A stretch of DNA of 64,000 nt from JBBQWR01 sp038210495. GTDB lineage: Bacteria > Planctomycetota > Planctomycetia > Pirellulales > DATAWG01. This document shows positions 1-7,972 of this stretch, piece after piece (within the stretch, counting starts at the first letter, position 1; each line of letters begins with the position of its first letter). Position numbers and translations under genes: made by a program. Location of the stretch: the NCBI GenBank assembly GCA_038210495.1, contig JBBQWR010000025.1, positions 1-64,000 of the forward strand. The letters run 5' to 3'. Below the pieces are notes generated by a model. It made no database searches, was not told the DNA's origin, and saw nothing but the letters and a program-made list of their open reading frames with translations.

Positions 1-2
1 CC

Positions 3-125
3 GACTCGCGCCGGTTCAGCCGTCGATATTGGCCCGGATCGAGTCCGCGCCGGCACGACCGCCTCCACGCGCTCACCCGCGGCCCGCCGCCGGCCGAAAT
101 CTCCGCCGCAAAAAAGAAGCTGTGA
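3..125 (+). CDS. possible 3' end of a gene that starts left of the window
   Basis: One plus-strand frame is open from the window edge to a TGA at 123-125 and has the high third-position GC expected here. Its last residues read AEISAAKKKL. A good intrinsic terminator on the same strand follows at 171-201, which is the main reason to believe a plus-strand gene ends here. No family is recognised from about 40 residues. The other two plus frames are also open over part of this stretch, so the frame is a guess. Confidence 0.28.
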   Translation, partial: DSRRFSRRYWPGSSPRRHDRLHALTRGPPPAEISAAKKKL

Positions 126-170
126 GAAATGCGGGCTAGTCATGAGCCCAGTATCAAGAATCGCGACAAC

Positions 171-201
171 GGGCGCCGCTCACTCCGGCGCCCGCTTTTT
201 T
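171..201 (+). terminator. intrinsic terminator, plus strand
   Basis: GGGCGCC (171-177) pairs perfectly with GGCGCCC (187-193) around a 9-nt loop, and six T follow at 196-201. It would end transcription coming from the left edge of the window. It lies beyond the 3' end of the minus-strand toxin-antitoxin pair, where it has no U-tract in that direction. Confidence 0.6.
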
Positions 202-247
202 GCGCATGTGCTGCTACTTGGCTCGCGCGGCGCCGAAGCCAATTGAT

Positions 248-571
248 TCAGCCGGCGACCACCTGCACGTGGCCGGCGGTCTGCGACCGAGGACGAGAAA
301 CGGTGATCTTCACATCGCAGCCCAGCGCGTTCAGAAATCGGAACAGTCGATCGCTAGAAAATCCGTCCAAGCGACCGTGGAGCAGCGCCGAAACCTTGGG
401 CTGGTTGATGCCCAGTAACTTCCCGGTCGCAGCTTGGGTTAGTCCGCGTTTTTTGACGATCTTGAATATTTGAGCGGCCAATTCAGCCTTCGCCAGATAT
501 TGCTCGGGATTCGGTATGCGCAAATCAGCAAACACGTTGCCGCTGCTGCGATGAACTTTTTCTTTCGTCAT
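248..571 (-). CDS. XRE-family antitoxin (HigA-like)
   Basis: A 107-residue predicted DNA-binding antitoxin of a type II toxin-antitoxin pair. The helix-turn-helix is visible at about residues 42-70: GLTQAATGKLLGINQPKVSA, followed by LLHGRLDGFSSDRLFRFLNA. In this family the antitoxin binds the toxin and represses its own promoter. The ATG at 571 overlaps the toxin stop codon by four bases (ATGA at 568-571), the usual translational coupling with the toxin encoded first. The family is the small XRE group that partners Gp49-like/HigB toxins. The gene is intact although its toxin appears broken. Confidence 0.82.
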   Translation of the reverse strand: MTKEKVHRSSGNVFADLRIPNPEQYLAKAELAAQIFKIVKKRGLTQAATGKLLGINQPKVSALLHGRLDGFSSDRLFRFLNALGCDVKITVSRPRSQTAGHVQVVAG

Positions 572-961
572 AGCTCATCGCTCTCCAGGAGCCGCTGATA
601 TTCATCCGCGGCGATCTTAAGTCGCCACTTGATCAGATCGATGTCCGCTCGCACGGTTGCGATGGCCGGCTTGGATTTTTTCTGAAAGGCGTGCAATACG
701 AACACCGCCTCCGCGAATTTCACCGTATACACCACCCGATAAGGGTTGCCTGCCTTCGAAGCAATCACTTGCAGCACGCCCGCGCCTCCAAAACCCTTCA
801 AAGGCTTCGCGTTTTCTGCCTTGGCGCCGATTTGCGCCAAAATAAAGCGCGTAACCGCCATCACTTCGCACGCGAGCCGGGAACTCACAAAGATCGTCCT
901 TCGACGACCCAACCCATAATAATGGCTTGATTGCTTTCGCCCCATCGCGCGGCTCAGGCAT
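568..961 (-). pseudogene. HigB/Gp49-like (RelE superfamily) toxin, frameshifted
   Basis: The toxin of the pair, normally an mRNA interferase of about 110-130 residues. The N-terminal half (AIKPLLWVGSSKDDLCEFP, then GGYALY) is in one frame starting at ATG 961. The C-terminal half (LAQIGAKAENAKPLKGFGG, then VLHAFQKKSK) is in another. The two join cleanly if one base is removed from the A4 run at 839-842 (TTTT on the coding strand), giving the family-typical GYALYLAQIG and a 130-residue protein. As sequenced, neither frame gives a whole toxin. This may be a decayed toxin beside a surviving antitoxin, or a base-calling error. The frame that stays open upstream to 996 lacks the family N-terminus. 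Confidence 0.75.
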
Positions 962-967
962 TGCGAA

Positions 968-996
968 ATTATTCCTTTTTTGGGATGCCTAGTCAA
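968..996 (-). promoter_or_regulatory. sigma70-type promoter of the toxin-antitoxin pair, probably leaderless
   Basis: On the minus strand TTGACT (996-991), a 17-bp spacer and AATAAT (973-968) form a near-consensus promoter. The -10 box ends only six bases before the toxin ATG at 961, so transcription should start at or next to the start codon. That implies a leaderless message, which fits the absence of a ribosome binding site. Confidence 0.5.
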
Positions 997-1045
997 GTGG
1001 CCCTTGATTCCATGTCAATCGCTCGACATTCCCGTCTTCCGCTCT

Positions 1046-1073
1046 TTGCGTGGCTGGCGGCAGGGGTTATCAT
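1046..1073 (+). promoter_or_regulatory. cysC: possible promoter of cysC
   Basis: TTGCGT (1046-1051), a 16-bp spacer and TATCAT (1068-1073) lie about 50 bases before the cysC start. The boxes are reasonable but not perfect. No other candidate stands out in the gap. Confidence 0.35.
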
Positions 1074-1124
1074 TCGTGCTTATCTTTGGCGGGCGTACTA
1101 CTTAACGAGGAGCGACAAACGATC

Positions 1125-1781
1125 ATGGCCGACGAAAAAGTTCACGTTCATTGGCACGAGCACAGCGTGGCCCGGGACGAGCGGGAAAAGCTCAATGGAC
1201 ATAAAGGTTGCGTGATTTGGTTCACCGGGCTTAGCGCCTGCGGCAAGAGCACGATTGCGAACCTAGTCGATCATAAGCTACATTCGGCCGGCCTACGAAG
1301 CTTTGTCCTCGATGGCGACAACGTCCGCCTCGGTTTGAACGCCGCTCCCGGCATGCTGAAGGAACGGCACGGCGAGGAATTCGGCAAGCGATTCGGGCTC
1401 GGCTTTTCGGCACAGGACCGCGAAGAGAATATCCGCCGAATTGGCGCCGTGGCCGATCTGTTCAGCCAAGCGGGCACCATCGCCCTGACGGCCTTCATCA
1501 GTCCCTACCGGCGCGATCGCGACGCCGTGCGGGCCAAGCTCAAGCCGGGCGACTTCGTCGAAGTCTTTGTGGACGCCCCGCTCGAAGTTTGCGAAAAGCG
1601 CGATCCCAAGGGATTGTACAAGAAAGCCCGAGCCGGCGAGATCAAAGGATTCACGGGAATCGACGATCCGTACGAGGCGCCGCTCAGCGCGGAGCTGATT
1701 CTCGATGCTGGCGCCAAATCAGCCGAGACACTGGCTGACGAAGTGATCGCGTATCTGAAGAAGTCGGGAAGAATCAGTTAG
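1125..1781 (+). CDS. cysC: adenylyl-sulfate kinase
   Basis: Phosphorylates adenosine 5'-phosphosulfate to PAPS with ATP, the second step of sulfate activation, in the cytosol. 218 residues. The P-loop GLSACGKST is at residues 35-43, followed by LDGDNVRLGLN (APS binding) and FSAQDREENIRRIG. Between the last two lies an insert of about 17 residues (AAPGMLKERHGEEFGKRFG) that the short enterobacterial CysC lacks. The start at 1125 is chosen because GAGGAG lies about 13 bases upstream and the longer reading has a non-family N-terminus. No sulfate adenylyltransferase gene is adjacent, so the gene stands alone. Confidence 0.93.
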   Translation: MADEKVHVHWHEHSVARDEREKLNGHKGCVIWFTGLSACGKSTIANLVDHKLHSAGLRSFVLDGDNVRLGLNAAPGMLKERHGEEFGKRFGLGFSAQDREENIRRIGAVADLFSQAGTIALTAFISPYRRDRDAVRAKLKPGDFVEVFVDAPLEVCEKRDPKGLYKKARAGEIKGFTGIDDPYEAPLSAELILDAGAKSAETLADEVIAYLKKSGRIS

Positions 1782-2115
1782 TCCCCCATAGCAGCGGCAT
1801 CGTGCCGCGCAGTCAGCATAGGACGCCGGCGAATCCCGCGGCTAAGTACAAGGCGATTGCGCACATGCGCAGCGCTATCTGTAGCGAAACTGCGCGTTTC
1901 ATCCGCGGTTCAGATCGCGCGGGATTGACTTTGCTCTTGAAGTCCCGCTAGATTCAACTGCTGGCCGGCGGGTGCTAATGGATTTCGAGTTCACGCCCGC
2001 GAGCGGCAAGAGATTTGCATCTTCCCACGTCACAAGCCTTGTGATTTGGCGGCAAACGCGCGGCGCCTTGGTCAAATAGAGCCCCCGTTGCTGCCTAGGA
2101 AGTCAGGAGGAGTCG
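1782..2115. other. intergenic stretch between cysC and the BON gene
   Basis: No coding signal was recognised. It holds a possible plus-strand promoter, TTGACT (1925-1930), an 18-bp spacer and TAGATT (1949-1954), which would leave a leader of about 155 bases before the BON gene. The ribosome binding site AGGAGG at 2105-2110 belongs to that gene. Nothing else stands out. Confidence 0.3.
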
Positions 2116-2403
2116 ATGGACAATCTCGCCCAGGGGCACATCCGAATCGAGACCGAGACCCCAATTCCGCTGGCCGATCATCAGCATTTGGCGGCTCGAA
2201 TCAAGCGATCGGTTCGCCGTCATGCGGGCGGCGGAGTGCGTTCGCTGGAAGTTCATGTCGACCACGAAGCGGTTCGGCTGCACGGGGCCTGCTCGTCGTT
2301 CTATTGCAAGCAATTAGCTCAGACGGCCGCGATGCGGTTGAGCGGCGGCGTGCCGGTGGTCAACTCGATCGAAGTCGATCTCGAAACGGAAACGCTCGAG
2401 TAG
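2116..2403 (+). CDS. BON-domain protein
   Basis: A 95-residue protein made almost wholly of one BON domain. Visible features are the first helix (LAARIKRSV), the strand-turn-strand LEVHVDHEAVRLHGAC, the helix SFYCKQLAQTAA and the terminal strand VVNSIEVDL. BON domains bind phospholipids or act as small ligand-binding modules in envelope proteins. No signal peptide is visible, so it may be cytosolic or part of a complex. A strong AGGAGG five bases before ATG 2116 fixes the start. Function beyond the fold is unknown. Confidence 0.8.
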   Translation: MDNLAQGHIRIETETPIPLADHQHLAARIKRSVRRHAGGGVRSLEVHVDHEAVRLHGACSSFYCKQLAQTAAMRLSGGVPVVNSIEVDLETETLE

Positions 2404-2584
2404 CGCAAGGGCGAATTGGCAAAGTATCGCGGCAGATTGGCGCCAATCCTCACCGGTTTTCGCGGAGAAGAGAGACGCACACCGACCTCCGTGCAATGGC
2501 CTTTTAAGCACGGTCGCGACTGGTTTTCGCGGAGGCGTTCGCGGTCGTGAAACGGCATCGAGCGTGTTCCGTCAAATGCGTTGC

Positions 2585-3055
2585 CTATGCGTCGTCCGCG
2601 CATCGTTCAGGTACACGCTCTAGAAATTCCTCGGGCACGCCGGCCACCCACACGAATTGCCCGTCAATCTTCCTCGCGTTGAGGTGGAGCTTCGGGCAAA
2701 AGCCCCAAAACATTAGGGCAACGCAGGTAATCACGAGCATAGCGAACCCGGTGTACGGACTGAATACGAAAATAAATACTGGCGCCGAAAGCGGTAATTT
2801 CGCCAGACTGATCGCTACGCGGCGGTCGTCAGCCGCGGCGTCGCAAACGACACATCGGTCGGGCAGTAGATGCCGCTTCGTTCTCAAAATCAAATAATCT
2901 CCGTCACGCCACACGCCATTCGTAGCGGCTCGACGGTCGGCTTCGCTGCGGGCTAGGTTGCCCGCGGACCTCACCGGAGATTGATAGCGGTTAACTTCCT
3001 GCGCATCCACGGTCGTACTTTCGGTGAACGTTAGATGGTTAATCACCCGCAGCAT
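2585..3055 (-). CDS. hypothetical membrane protein with NRYQSP motif
   Basis: 156 residues from ATG 3055. A GTG at 3010 would place the NRYQSP motif near residue 6, as is usual for planctomycete proteins carrying NPYQSP-like N-termini, and may be the true start. Then come DGDYLILRTKRHLLPDRCVVC, with a CVVC pair that could bind metal, and two hydrophobic stretches (LPLSAPVFIFVFSPYTGFAM and LVITCVALMFWGFCP) forming one or two membrane helices. The C-terminus is soluble. No function is known. It is convergent with the BON gene and divergent from the aminotransferase. Confidence 0.6.
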   Translation of the reverse strand: MLRVINHLTFTESTTVDAQEVNRYQSPVRSAGNLARSEADRRAATNGVWRDGDYLILRTKRHLLPDRCVVCDAAADDRRVAISLAKLPLSAPVFIFVFSPYTGFAMLVITCVALMFWGFCPKLHLNARKIDGQFVWVAGVPEEFLERVPERCADDA

Positions 3056-3183
3056 ACTGAGAATGGGGGCCGCTGGGAACCATGGTCGATTGTGAACAAG
3101 CGGCGGTTGATTTTGCGGCGGGCTTGGATTCTCATGGAGTGCTTGTAACTCGTGTTCTTCACAGCCCTGGAAGGTGGAGCGTT

Positions 3184-4383
3184 ATGGCGGTGAGTGTCTC
3201 GCGGATCGTGCAGTCGCTGGAGCCCTCGGCGACGCTGGCGATGGCGGCGAAGGCCAAGGAGCTTTCTCGCGCCGGCAAGAAGGTCTACGACTTTAGCGTA
3301 GGTGAGCCCGATTTCAATACCCCGGCGCACATCTGCGACGCCGCGCTGGCCGCCATGCAGGCCGGCCACACGCACTACACGGCCGCCAGCGGGATCGTCG
3401 AACTCCGGCAAGCGATCGCGACCAATTATCGGGAGCAGCATGGCCTGCAATATTCGCCCGAGCAAGTGATCGTCTCCAACGGCGCCAAACATTCGTTGCA
3501 CAATGTGTTCACGGCGATTTGCAATCCGGGCGACGAGGTCATCATCCCGGCCCCTTATTGGGTCAGCTATGCCGAGCTCGTTAAACTGACGGGCGCCAAA
3601 CCGGTGATCGTGGCCACCCGCGAGGCCGAAAACTTCAAGCTTTCGCCGGCCGCCCTGCGCGACGCCATCACTCCGCGCACGACCATCCTGCTCTTGTGCT
3701 CGCCGAGCAATCCTACCGGCAGCGTCTATTCGCCCGACGAATTGGCGGCGCTGGCCGACGTGGCGATCGAGAAAAATTTGCTCGTTGTGACCGACGAAAT
3801 CTACGAGCGGCTGATCTACGGCGACAATAAATTCGCGAGCTTTCCGACGCTTCGCCCCGGTATGCAGGAGCGGACGATCGTGGTCAACGGCGTGAGCAAG
3901 GCCTATGCGATGACCGGTTGGCGGATCGGTTGGACGCTGTCGCCGCTCAACATGGCCCGAGCAATGGCCGACTTGCAAAGCCAAGAGACGTCAAACGCAT
4001 CGAGCATCAGCCAATACGCGGCGCTGGCGGCGCTCACGGGCCCCCAGCATTGCGTTGCCGACATGTTGCGAGAATTCGCGCGGCGGCGAGAGTTCGTCAA
4101 GCGGCGTATCGCGGAGATTCCGGGCCTCAGCTGCGCCGAGATGGGAGGCGCCTTTTATGCGTTCGTCAACATCAGCAGCCATCTGGGCCGGCGGTACGGT
4201 GGAATCCAGATCGAAAGTTCGTCCGCTTGGTGTCTAAAACTGCTCGACGACCAGCAAGTCGCCACGGTGGCCGGCTCGGCGTTTGGCGCCGAAGGCTACG
4301 CGCGAATCTCGTACGCCACCAGCATGGAAAACTTGCAAGCCGGATTCGAGCGGATCGAAGCCTTCATTCTCGCCGCGACCTAA
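3184..4383 (+). CDS. class I PLP-dependent aminotransferase (aspartate aminotransferase-like)
   Basis: A 399-residue fold-type I aminotransferase of the prokaryotic aspartate aminotransferase group; some relatives also take prephenate. It transfers an amino group between aspartate and 2-oxoglutarate using PLP. The PLP lysine is K239 in VSKAYAMTGWR. Also seen are VGEPDFNTP near the N-terminus, YTAASGIVELR, the PLP-binding asparagine in SPSNPTG and the C-terminal arginine region (YARISYATS). ATG 3184 is chosen because GGTGGAG precedes it and homologues begin about there. It ends 33 bases before gmd and may be co-transcribed with it. Exact substrate cannot be read from sequence. Confidence 0.9.
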   Translation: MAVSVSRIVQSLEPSATLAMAAKAKELSRAGKKVYDFSVGEPDFNTPAHICDAALAAMQAGHTHYTAASGIVELRQAIATNYREQHGLQYSPEQVIVSNGAKHSLHNVFTAICNPGDEVIIPAPYWVSYAELVKLTGAKPVIVATREAENFKLSPAALRDAITPRTTILLLCSPSNPTGSVYSPDELAALADVAIEKNLLVVTDEIYERLIYGDNKFASFPTLRPGMQERTIVVNGVSKAYAMTGWRIGWTLSPLNMARAMADLQSQETSNASSISQYAALAALTGPQHCVADMLREFARRREFVKRRIAEIPGLSCAEMGGAFYAFVNISSHLGRRYGGIQIESSSAWCLKLLDDQQVATVAGSAFGAEGYARISYATSMENLQAGFERIEAFILAAT

Positions 4384-4416
4384 TGCGTCCGAGAAACACC
4401 AGCCTAATAAAGGACT

Positions 4417-5493
4417 ATGATGGCGGATCGCGTCGCATTGATTACGGGCGTCACCGGACAGGACGGCGCCTTGCTGGCCGAGCTGCTGCTCGCCAAAGGC
4501 TACATCGTCCACGGGCTGAAACGGCGATCCTCGTCGTTCAACACTGGCCGGGTTGATCATCTGTACGTCGATCCGCACGAGCAGTCGGCCCGGTTCTTCA
4601 TGCACTACGGCGAGATGACCGACGCGGCCAATCTGATTCGCATCGTGCAGGAAACCCAGCCGGACGAGATCTACAATTTGGCGGCCCAAAGCCATGTGCA
4701 GGTGAGTTTCGAGACTCCCGAATACACGGCCAACGCCGACGCGCTGGGCACGCTGCGGCTGCTCGAAGCGATGCGAATTCTGCGGCTGTCCGATCGTACC
4801 CGATTCTATCAGGCCAGCACGTCGGAGTTGTTCGGCGATTCGCCGTCGCCGCAAAACGAATCGACGCCGTTCCGTCCGCGAAGTCCCTACGCCGCCGCCA
4901 AGCTGTATGCCTATTGGATCACGGTCAATTACCGTCAGGCCTACGGCATGCACGCCTCGAACGGAATTTTGTTTAACCACGAGGCGCCCACGCGCGGCGA
5001 AACATTCGTCACGCGAAAAATCACCCGCGCGGTCGCGGCCATCGAAGCCGGTTTGCAGCAGAAGCTGTATCTAGGAAATCTCGACGCGCGGCGAGATTGG
5101 GGGCACGCCCGCGACTTCGTCGAAGGCATGTGGCGGATCGTGCAGCAGGCGTTGCCCGACGATTATGTGCTGGCGACCGGCGAAACGCACTCGGTCCGCG
5201 AGTTCGTGGAATTGGCGTTCGCTCAAATCGGAACGACGATCGAGTGGCGCGGCGCGGGGCTCTCGGAAACGGGCGTCGATGTAGCCGGCGGCCGAACGCG
5301 AATCGAAGTCGACCCGCGCTATTTCCGCCCAACCGAGGTCGATTGTTTGTTGGGCGACGCCAGCAAAGCCCGGGAACGATTGGGCTGGCGATCGACGATC
5401 CATTTCGAACAGCTCGTCCGCGAAATGGTCGAGGCCGATCGACGGCAACTCAAGCTCAATCCGCTGTCGGCCGGCGGAGGATCGTCGTCATGA
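4417..5493 (+). CDS. gmd: GDP-mannose 4,6-dehydratase
   Basis: Converts GDP-D-mannose to GDP-4-keto-6-deoxy-D-mannose, the first step towards GDP-L-fucose, with bound NADP. 358 residues, the usual length. The extended short-chain dehydrogenase features are clear: TGVTGQDG near the N-terminus for the cofactor, STSELFG, and Y158-x3-K162 in YAAAKLYAYW. GETFVTRKITRA is a family signature. Its stop codon overlaps the start of fcl, so the two enzymes are translationally coupled. Confidence 0.96.
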   Translation: MMADRVALITGVTGQDGALLAELLLAKGYIVHGLKRRSSSFNTGRVDHLYVDPHEQSARFFMHYGEMTDAANLIRIVQETQPDEIYNLAAQSHVQVSFETPEYTANADALGTLRLLEAMRILRLSDRTRFYQASTSELFGDSPSPQNESTPFRPRSPYAAAKLYAYWITVNYRQAYGMHASNGILFNHEAPTRGETFVTRKITRAVAAIEAGLQQKLYLGNLDARRDWGHARDFVEGMWRIVQQALPDDYVLATGETHSVREFVELAFAQIGTTIEWRGAGLSETGVDVAGGRTRIEVDPRYFRPTEVDCLLGDASKARERLGWRSTIHFEQLVREMVEADRRQLKLNPLSAGGGSSS

Positions 5494-6491
5494 TGCGCGC
5501 CCCCGGCGGTTTGCAATCGCACGACGGTTCTGAATCGTCGCCGCAGTTCGATTTGAGCAGCCAGCGAATTTGGGTCGCCGGACATCGGGGAATGGTAGGC
5601 GGAGCGCTCATTCGCAAACTGGCACTCGAGAATTGCCAAGTCGTTACATGCGAGCGGCGCGAAGTCGATCTGCGGCGACAGACCGAGACCGAGACCTGGA
5701 TTGCCGCGAATCGGCCGGACGCCATTATCTTGGCGGCCGCGACGGTCGGTGGCATCTTGGCAAACGACACGCGGCCGGCCGAATTCTTGTACGACAATCT
5801 GGCGATCGAATTGAATGTGATCGAAGCGGCCCGGCAGACCGGCGTTAAAAAAATATTGATGCTCGGCTCGTCGTGTATTTACCCTCGGCTGGCCGATCAA
5901 CCGATGGCCGAAAGCGCCCTGCTGACCGGCCCGCTCGAACCGACCAACCAGTGGTACGCGATCGCCAAGATCGCCGGCGTTAAGCTCGCGCAGGCGTATC
6001 GCCGGCAATATGGGCTGAATGCCATTTCGGCGATGCCGACCAACCTTTATGGACCGGGAGACAATTTCGATCCCCGCTCGAGCCACGTCGTGCCGGCGCT
6101 GATACGGAAGATTCACGACGCGAAGGAAACGGGATCGCCGCATGTTGAAGTCTGGGGCACCGGCTCGCCGCGGCGAGAGTTCATGCACGTCGACGACTGC
6201 GCCGACGCCGCGCTGTTTTTGCTGCGGAATTATTCCGGCGAAGAGCATGTGAATATCGGCGTCGGCCACGATTTGAGCATCCGCGAATTGGCCGAATCGA
6301 TCGCGCGAATCGTCGGTTACGACGGCGAATTTCGGTACGATCGTTCGCAGCCTGACGGCGCGCCGCGAAAACTGCTCGATGTCAGCCGCTTGTCGGCAAT
6401 GGGTTGGACGGCCCACATCGACTTGGAGGCGGGCCTGCGGAGGACGTATCAGTCGTATCGCGAAAAGACCATAGAGCCACGCACGAAGTAA
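5490..6491 (+). CDS. fcl: GDP-L-fucose synthase
   Basis: Epimerises and reduces the Gmd product to GDP-L-fucose with NADPH. 333 residues. GHRGMVGGALI binds the cofactor, GSSCIYP holds the catalytic serine region, and Y156-x3-K160 is in WYAIAK. The ATGATG at 5490-5495 overlaps the gmd TGA, and GGCGGAGG lies at 5473-5480, so the start is well supported. The N-terminus has about 28 residues before the Rossmann fold, longer than usual. The last residues (EPRTK) and the stop codon come from a repeat at 6475-6495 that is related to one at 11078-11157. Confidence 0.95.
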   Translation: MMRAPGGLQSHDGSESSPQFDLSSQRIWVAGHRGMVGGALIRKLALENCQVVTCERREVDLRRQTETETWIAANRPDAIILAAATVGGILANDTRPAEFLYDNLAIELNVIEAARQTGVKKILMLGSSCIYPRLADQPMAESALLTGPLEPTNQWYAIAKIAGVKLAQAYRRQYGLNAISAMPTNLYGPGDNFDPRSSHVVPALIRKIHDAKETGSPHVEVWGTGSPRREFMHVDDCADAALFLLRNYSGEEHVNIGVGHDLSIRELAESIARIVGYDGEFRYDRSQPDGAPRKLLDVSRLSAMGWTAHIDLEAGLRRTYQSYREKTIEPRTK

Positions 6492-6495
6492 GTGG
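6475..6495 (+). repeat. half copy of the AGCC(A/G)CGCACGAAGTAAG repeat at the fcl 3' end
   Basis: Matches the left arm of the palindromic element at 11078-11157 with few changes. The TAA inside GAAGTAAG is the fcl stop codon, so the present C-terminus of the protein is repeat-derived. No right arm is evident downstream. Confidence 0.6.
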
Positions 6496-6640
6496 GGCGC
6501 GCCGTTGCCCTTACCAACCGCTGATTGAGCGCTTCGACACTTTTCGCCGCACTTGCGTCACCTCCCGCCGGTCTTCCATAATTGCGCCGTCTAACCATCC
6601 TAGGCGAGGCGCCGCCGTAATGAGGGGCGATTCAATCGCG

Positions 6641-7273
6641 ATGATCTTTTTTCTGATTCGCCATGGCGAGAGTCTGTTCAACGCTCAAAAGCGGATCCAA
6701 GGGCAGTTGGATGTCGCGCTCACTCCTCTCGGTCGAAAACAAGCGGCCGCGCTGGCGATTGCGTTGGGCTCGCTCGATCTCGACGCGATTTACAGCAGCC
6801 CGTTGATCAGAGCGATGCAGACGGCCGAGCCGATTGCCGCTGCCGCGCGATTGACGATTCAGACGGACGACCGGCTCAAGGAGATCAACGCCGGCGTGTT
6901 CGAGGGAGTGAATTGGGATGAGATCGATCGACGTGCTCCCGAGGCGGCGATCAAATGGCGTGAGCACGACCCGGACTTCGTCATTCCCGGCGGAGAATCG
7001 CGACGGGCCGTCGGCGCCCGGGGCCGGGCCGCGCTGGAAGCGATTCGCGCCGCGGGACATCGTCGCGTGGCCGTCATCGCTCACGGGGGCGTGCTCTCCG
7101 GGGCCCTCAAATCGATCGTCGGCGTCGAGACCGACAACAATCCCTTCAGCTTCTACAACGCCTCGATCACCCGACTTGCCTGGGGCGCGCGGATCAAACT
7201 GCTCACGCTCAACGAACTAGATCACCTTCGCGCCGCCGGTCTCCCTTTACCCGACAGCACCGGCGACCTTTAG
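6641..7273 (+). CDS. histidine phosphatase family protein (phosphoglycerate mutase-like)
   Basis: A 210-residue protein of the histidine phosphatase superfamily. The catalytic RHGES is at residues 7-11 after the first strand (MIFFLI). YSSPLIRAMQTAEPI follows, then the second catalytic histidine in VAVIAHGG. These enzymes form a phosphohistidine and act on sugar phosphates, cobalamin intermediates or phosphoproteins; the substrate is not predictable here. ATG 6620, seven codons upstream, is an alternative start. It follows the fucose genes by about 150 bases with no clear link. Confidence 0.85.
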   Translation: MIFFLIRHGESLFNAQKRIQGQLDVALTPLGRKQAAALAIALGSLDLDAIYSSPLIRAMQTAEPIAAAARLTIQTDDRLKEINAGVFEGVNWDEIDRRAPEAAIKWREHDPDFVIPGGESRRAVGARGRAALEAIRAAGHRRVAVIAHGGVLSGALKSIVGVETDNNPFSFYNASITRLAWGARIKLLTLNELDHLRAAGLPLPDSTGDL

Positions 7274-7292
7274 GCTAGGACGACGAAGGAAA

Positions 7293-7421
7293 AATCGACA
7301 GGATTTACAGGATTAACAAGATTAGGAAAAGACGGAGGGATTGTTTTGGCGATTAAGGGCGACCAGAGCCTAAGCGTGGCGAAGCCACGAACAACAAATC
7401 CTAAAAATCCTGTCAATCGTG
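7293..7421. repeat. inverted-repeat element overlapping the hisI stop codon
   Basis: The left arm (7293-7325) contains GACAGGATTTACAGGATTAA. The right arm (7396-7421) contains AATCCTAAAAATCCTGTC, its imperfect reverse complement. Between them is a perfect hairpin, CGTGGC-GAA-GCCACG (7375-7389). The whole is about 130 bp and resembles a small non-autonomous palindromic element. The hisI stop codon (7413-7415) lies inside the right arm. Confidence 0.6.
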
Positions 7422-7823
7422 TCTATTTCCCTCTTTGCCCCTCCCATACACGACCGCCGGATCAAACACTCGCTCGCCGATCACCGTGGCCCCCGTGGGG
7501 GTCACTTCTCGGAAAAAGCAACTACGATATCCTTCGTGGCAGGCGGCGCCGCCGAGTTGCTTGACCTTCAATAGAATCGTGTCGGCGTCGCAGTCGAGCA
7601 GCACTTGCCGCACCTCTTGCACATGACCGCTCTCCTCTCCCTTGCGCCACAGTCGCCCTCGGCTCCGACTGAAATACACCGCCCGCCCGCTCGCCAGCGT
7701 CTCGGCATAGCTCTCGGCATTCATGAACGCCAGCATCAGCACTTCGCCCGTCTCGGCGTCCTGGGCGATAGCGGGCAGCAACCCTCCGGCGGCGGCGAAG
7801 TTCGGACTCAGTCGATCGTTCAT
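7413..7823 (-). CDS. hisI: phosphoribosyl-AMP cyclohydrolase
   Basis: Opens the purine ring of phosphoribosyl-AMP in histidine biosynthesis. 136 residues, a stand-alone HisI without the HisE domain. The metal-binding region is intact: LLDCDADTILLKVKQLGGAA, then CHEGYRSCFFRE. MLAFMNAESYAETLASGRAV is also typical. ATG 7823 is preceded by GGGAG on the minus strand. The last few residues and the stop come from a repeat. No other his gene is in the window. Confidence 0.94.
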   Translation of the reverse strand: MNDRLSPNFAAAGGLLPAIAQDAETGEVLMLAFMNAESYAETLASGRAVYFSRSRGRLWRKGEESGHVQEVRQVLLDCDADTILLKVKQLGGAACHEGYRSCFFREVTPTGATVIGERVFDPAVVYGRGKEGNRHD

Positions 7824-7944
7824 GCATAACTCCCAAGTCAAGGTGGTGTTATTTCAAGTATAACGCCGGTGGCGGACTAAATTTTGGTTCCGCCGTCTCT
7901 CCCGCGCAGTCGCGGAAGCAGCGACAAAGCAGCCGGCATTTCCT

Positions 7945-7972
7945 TTGACGACATGAACTGCTCCTGTACAAT
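7945..7972 (+). promoter_or_regulatory. sigma70-type promoter of the TlpA-like gene
   Basis: TTGACG (7945-7950), a 16-bp spacer and TACAAT (7967-7972). It would give a leader of about 80 bases before ATG 8061. Both boxes are close to consensus. Confidence 0.55.

Noticed and set aside
3043..3984. Long minus-strand frame opposite the aminotransferase gene
   Set aside because: Antisense shadow; the plus strand encodes a clear PLP enzyme with all motifs. Similar long shadows opposite cyclic glucan synthase, PQQ and macroglobulin genes were rejected for the same reason.
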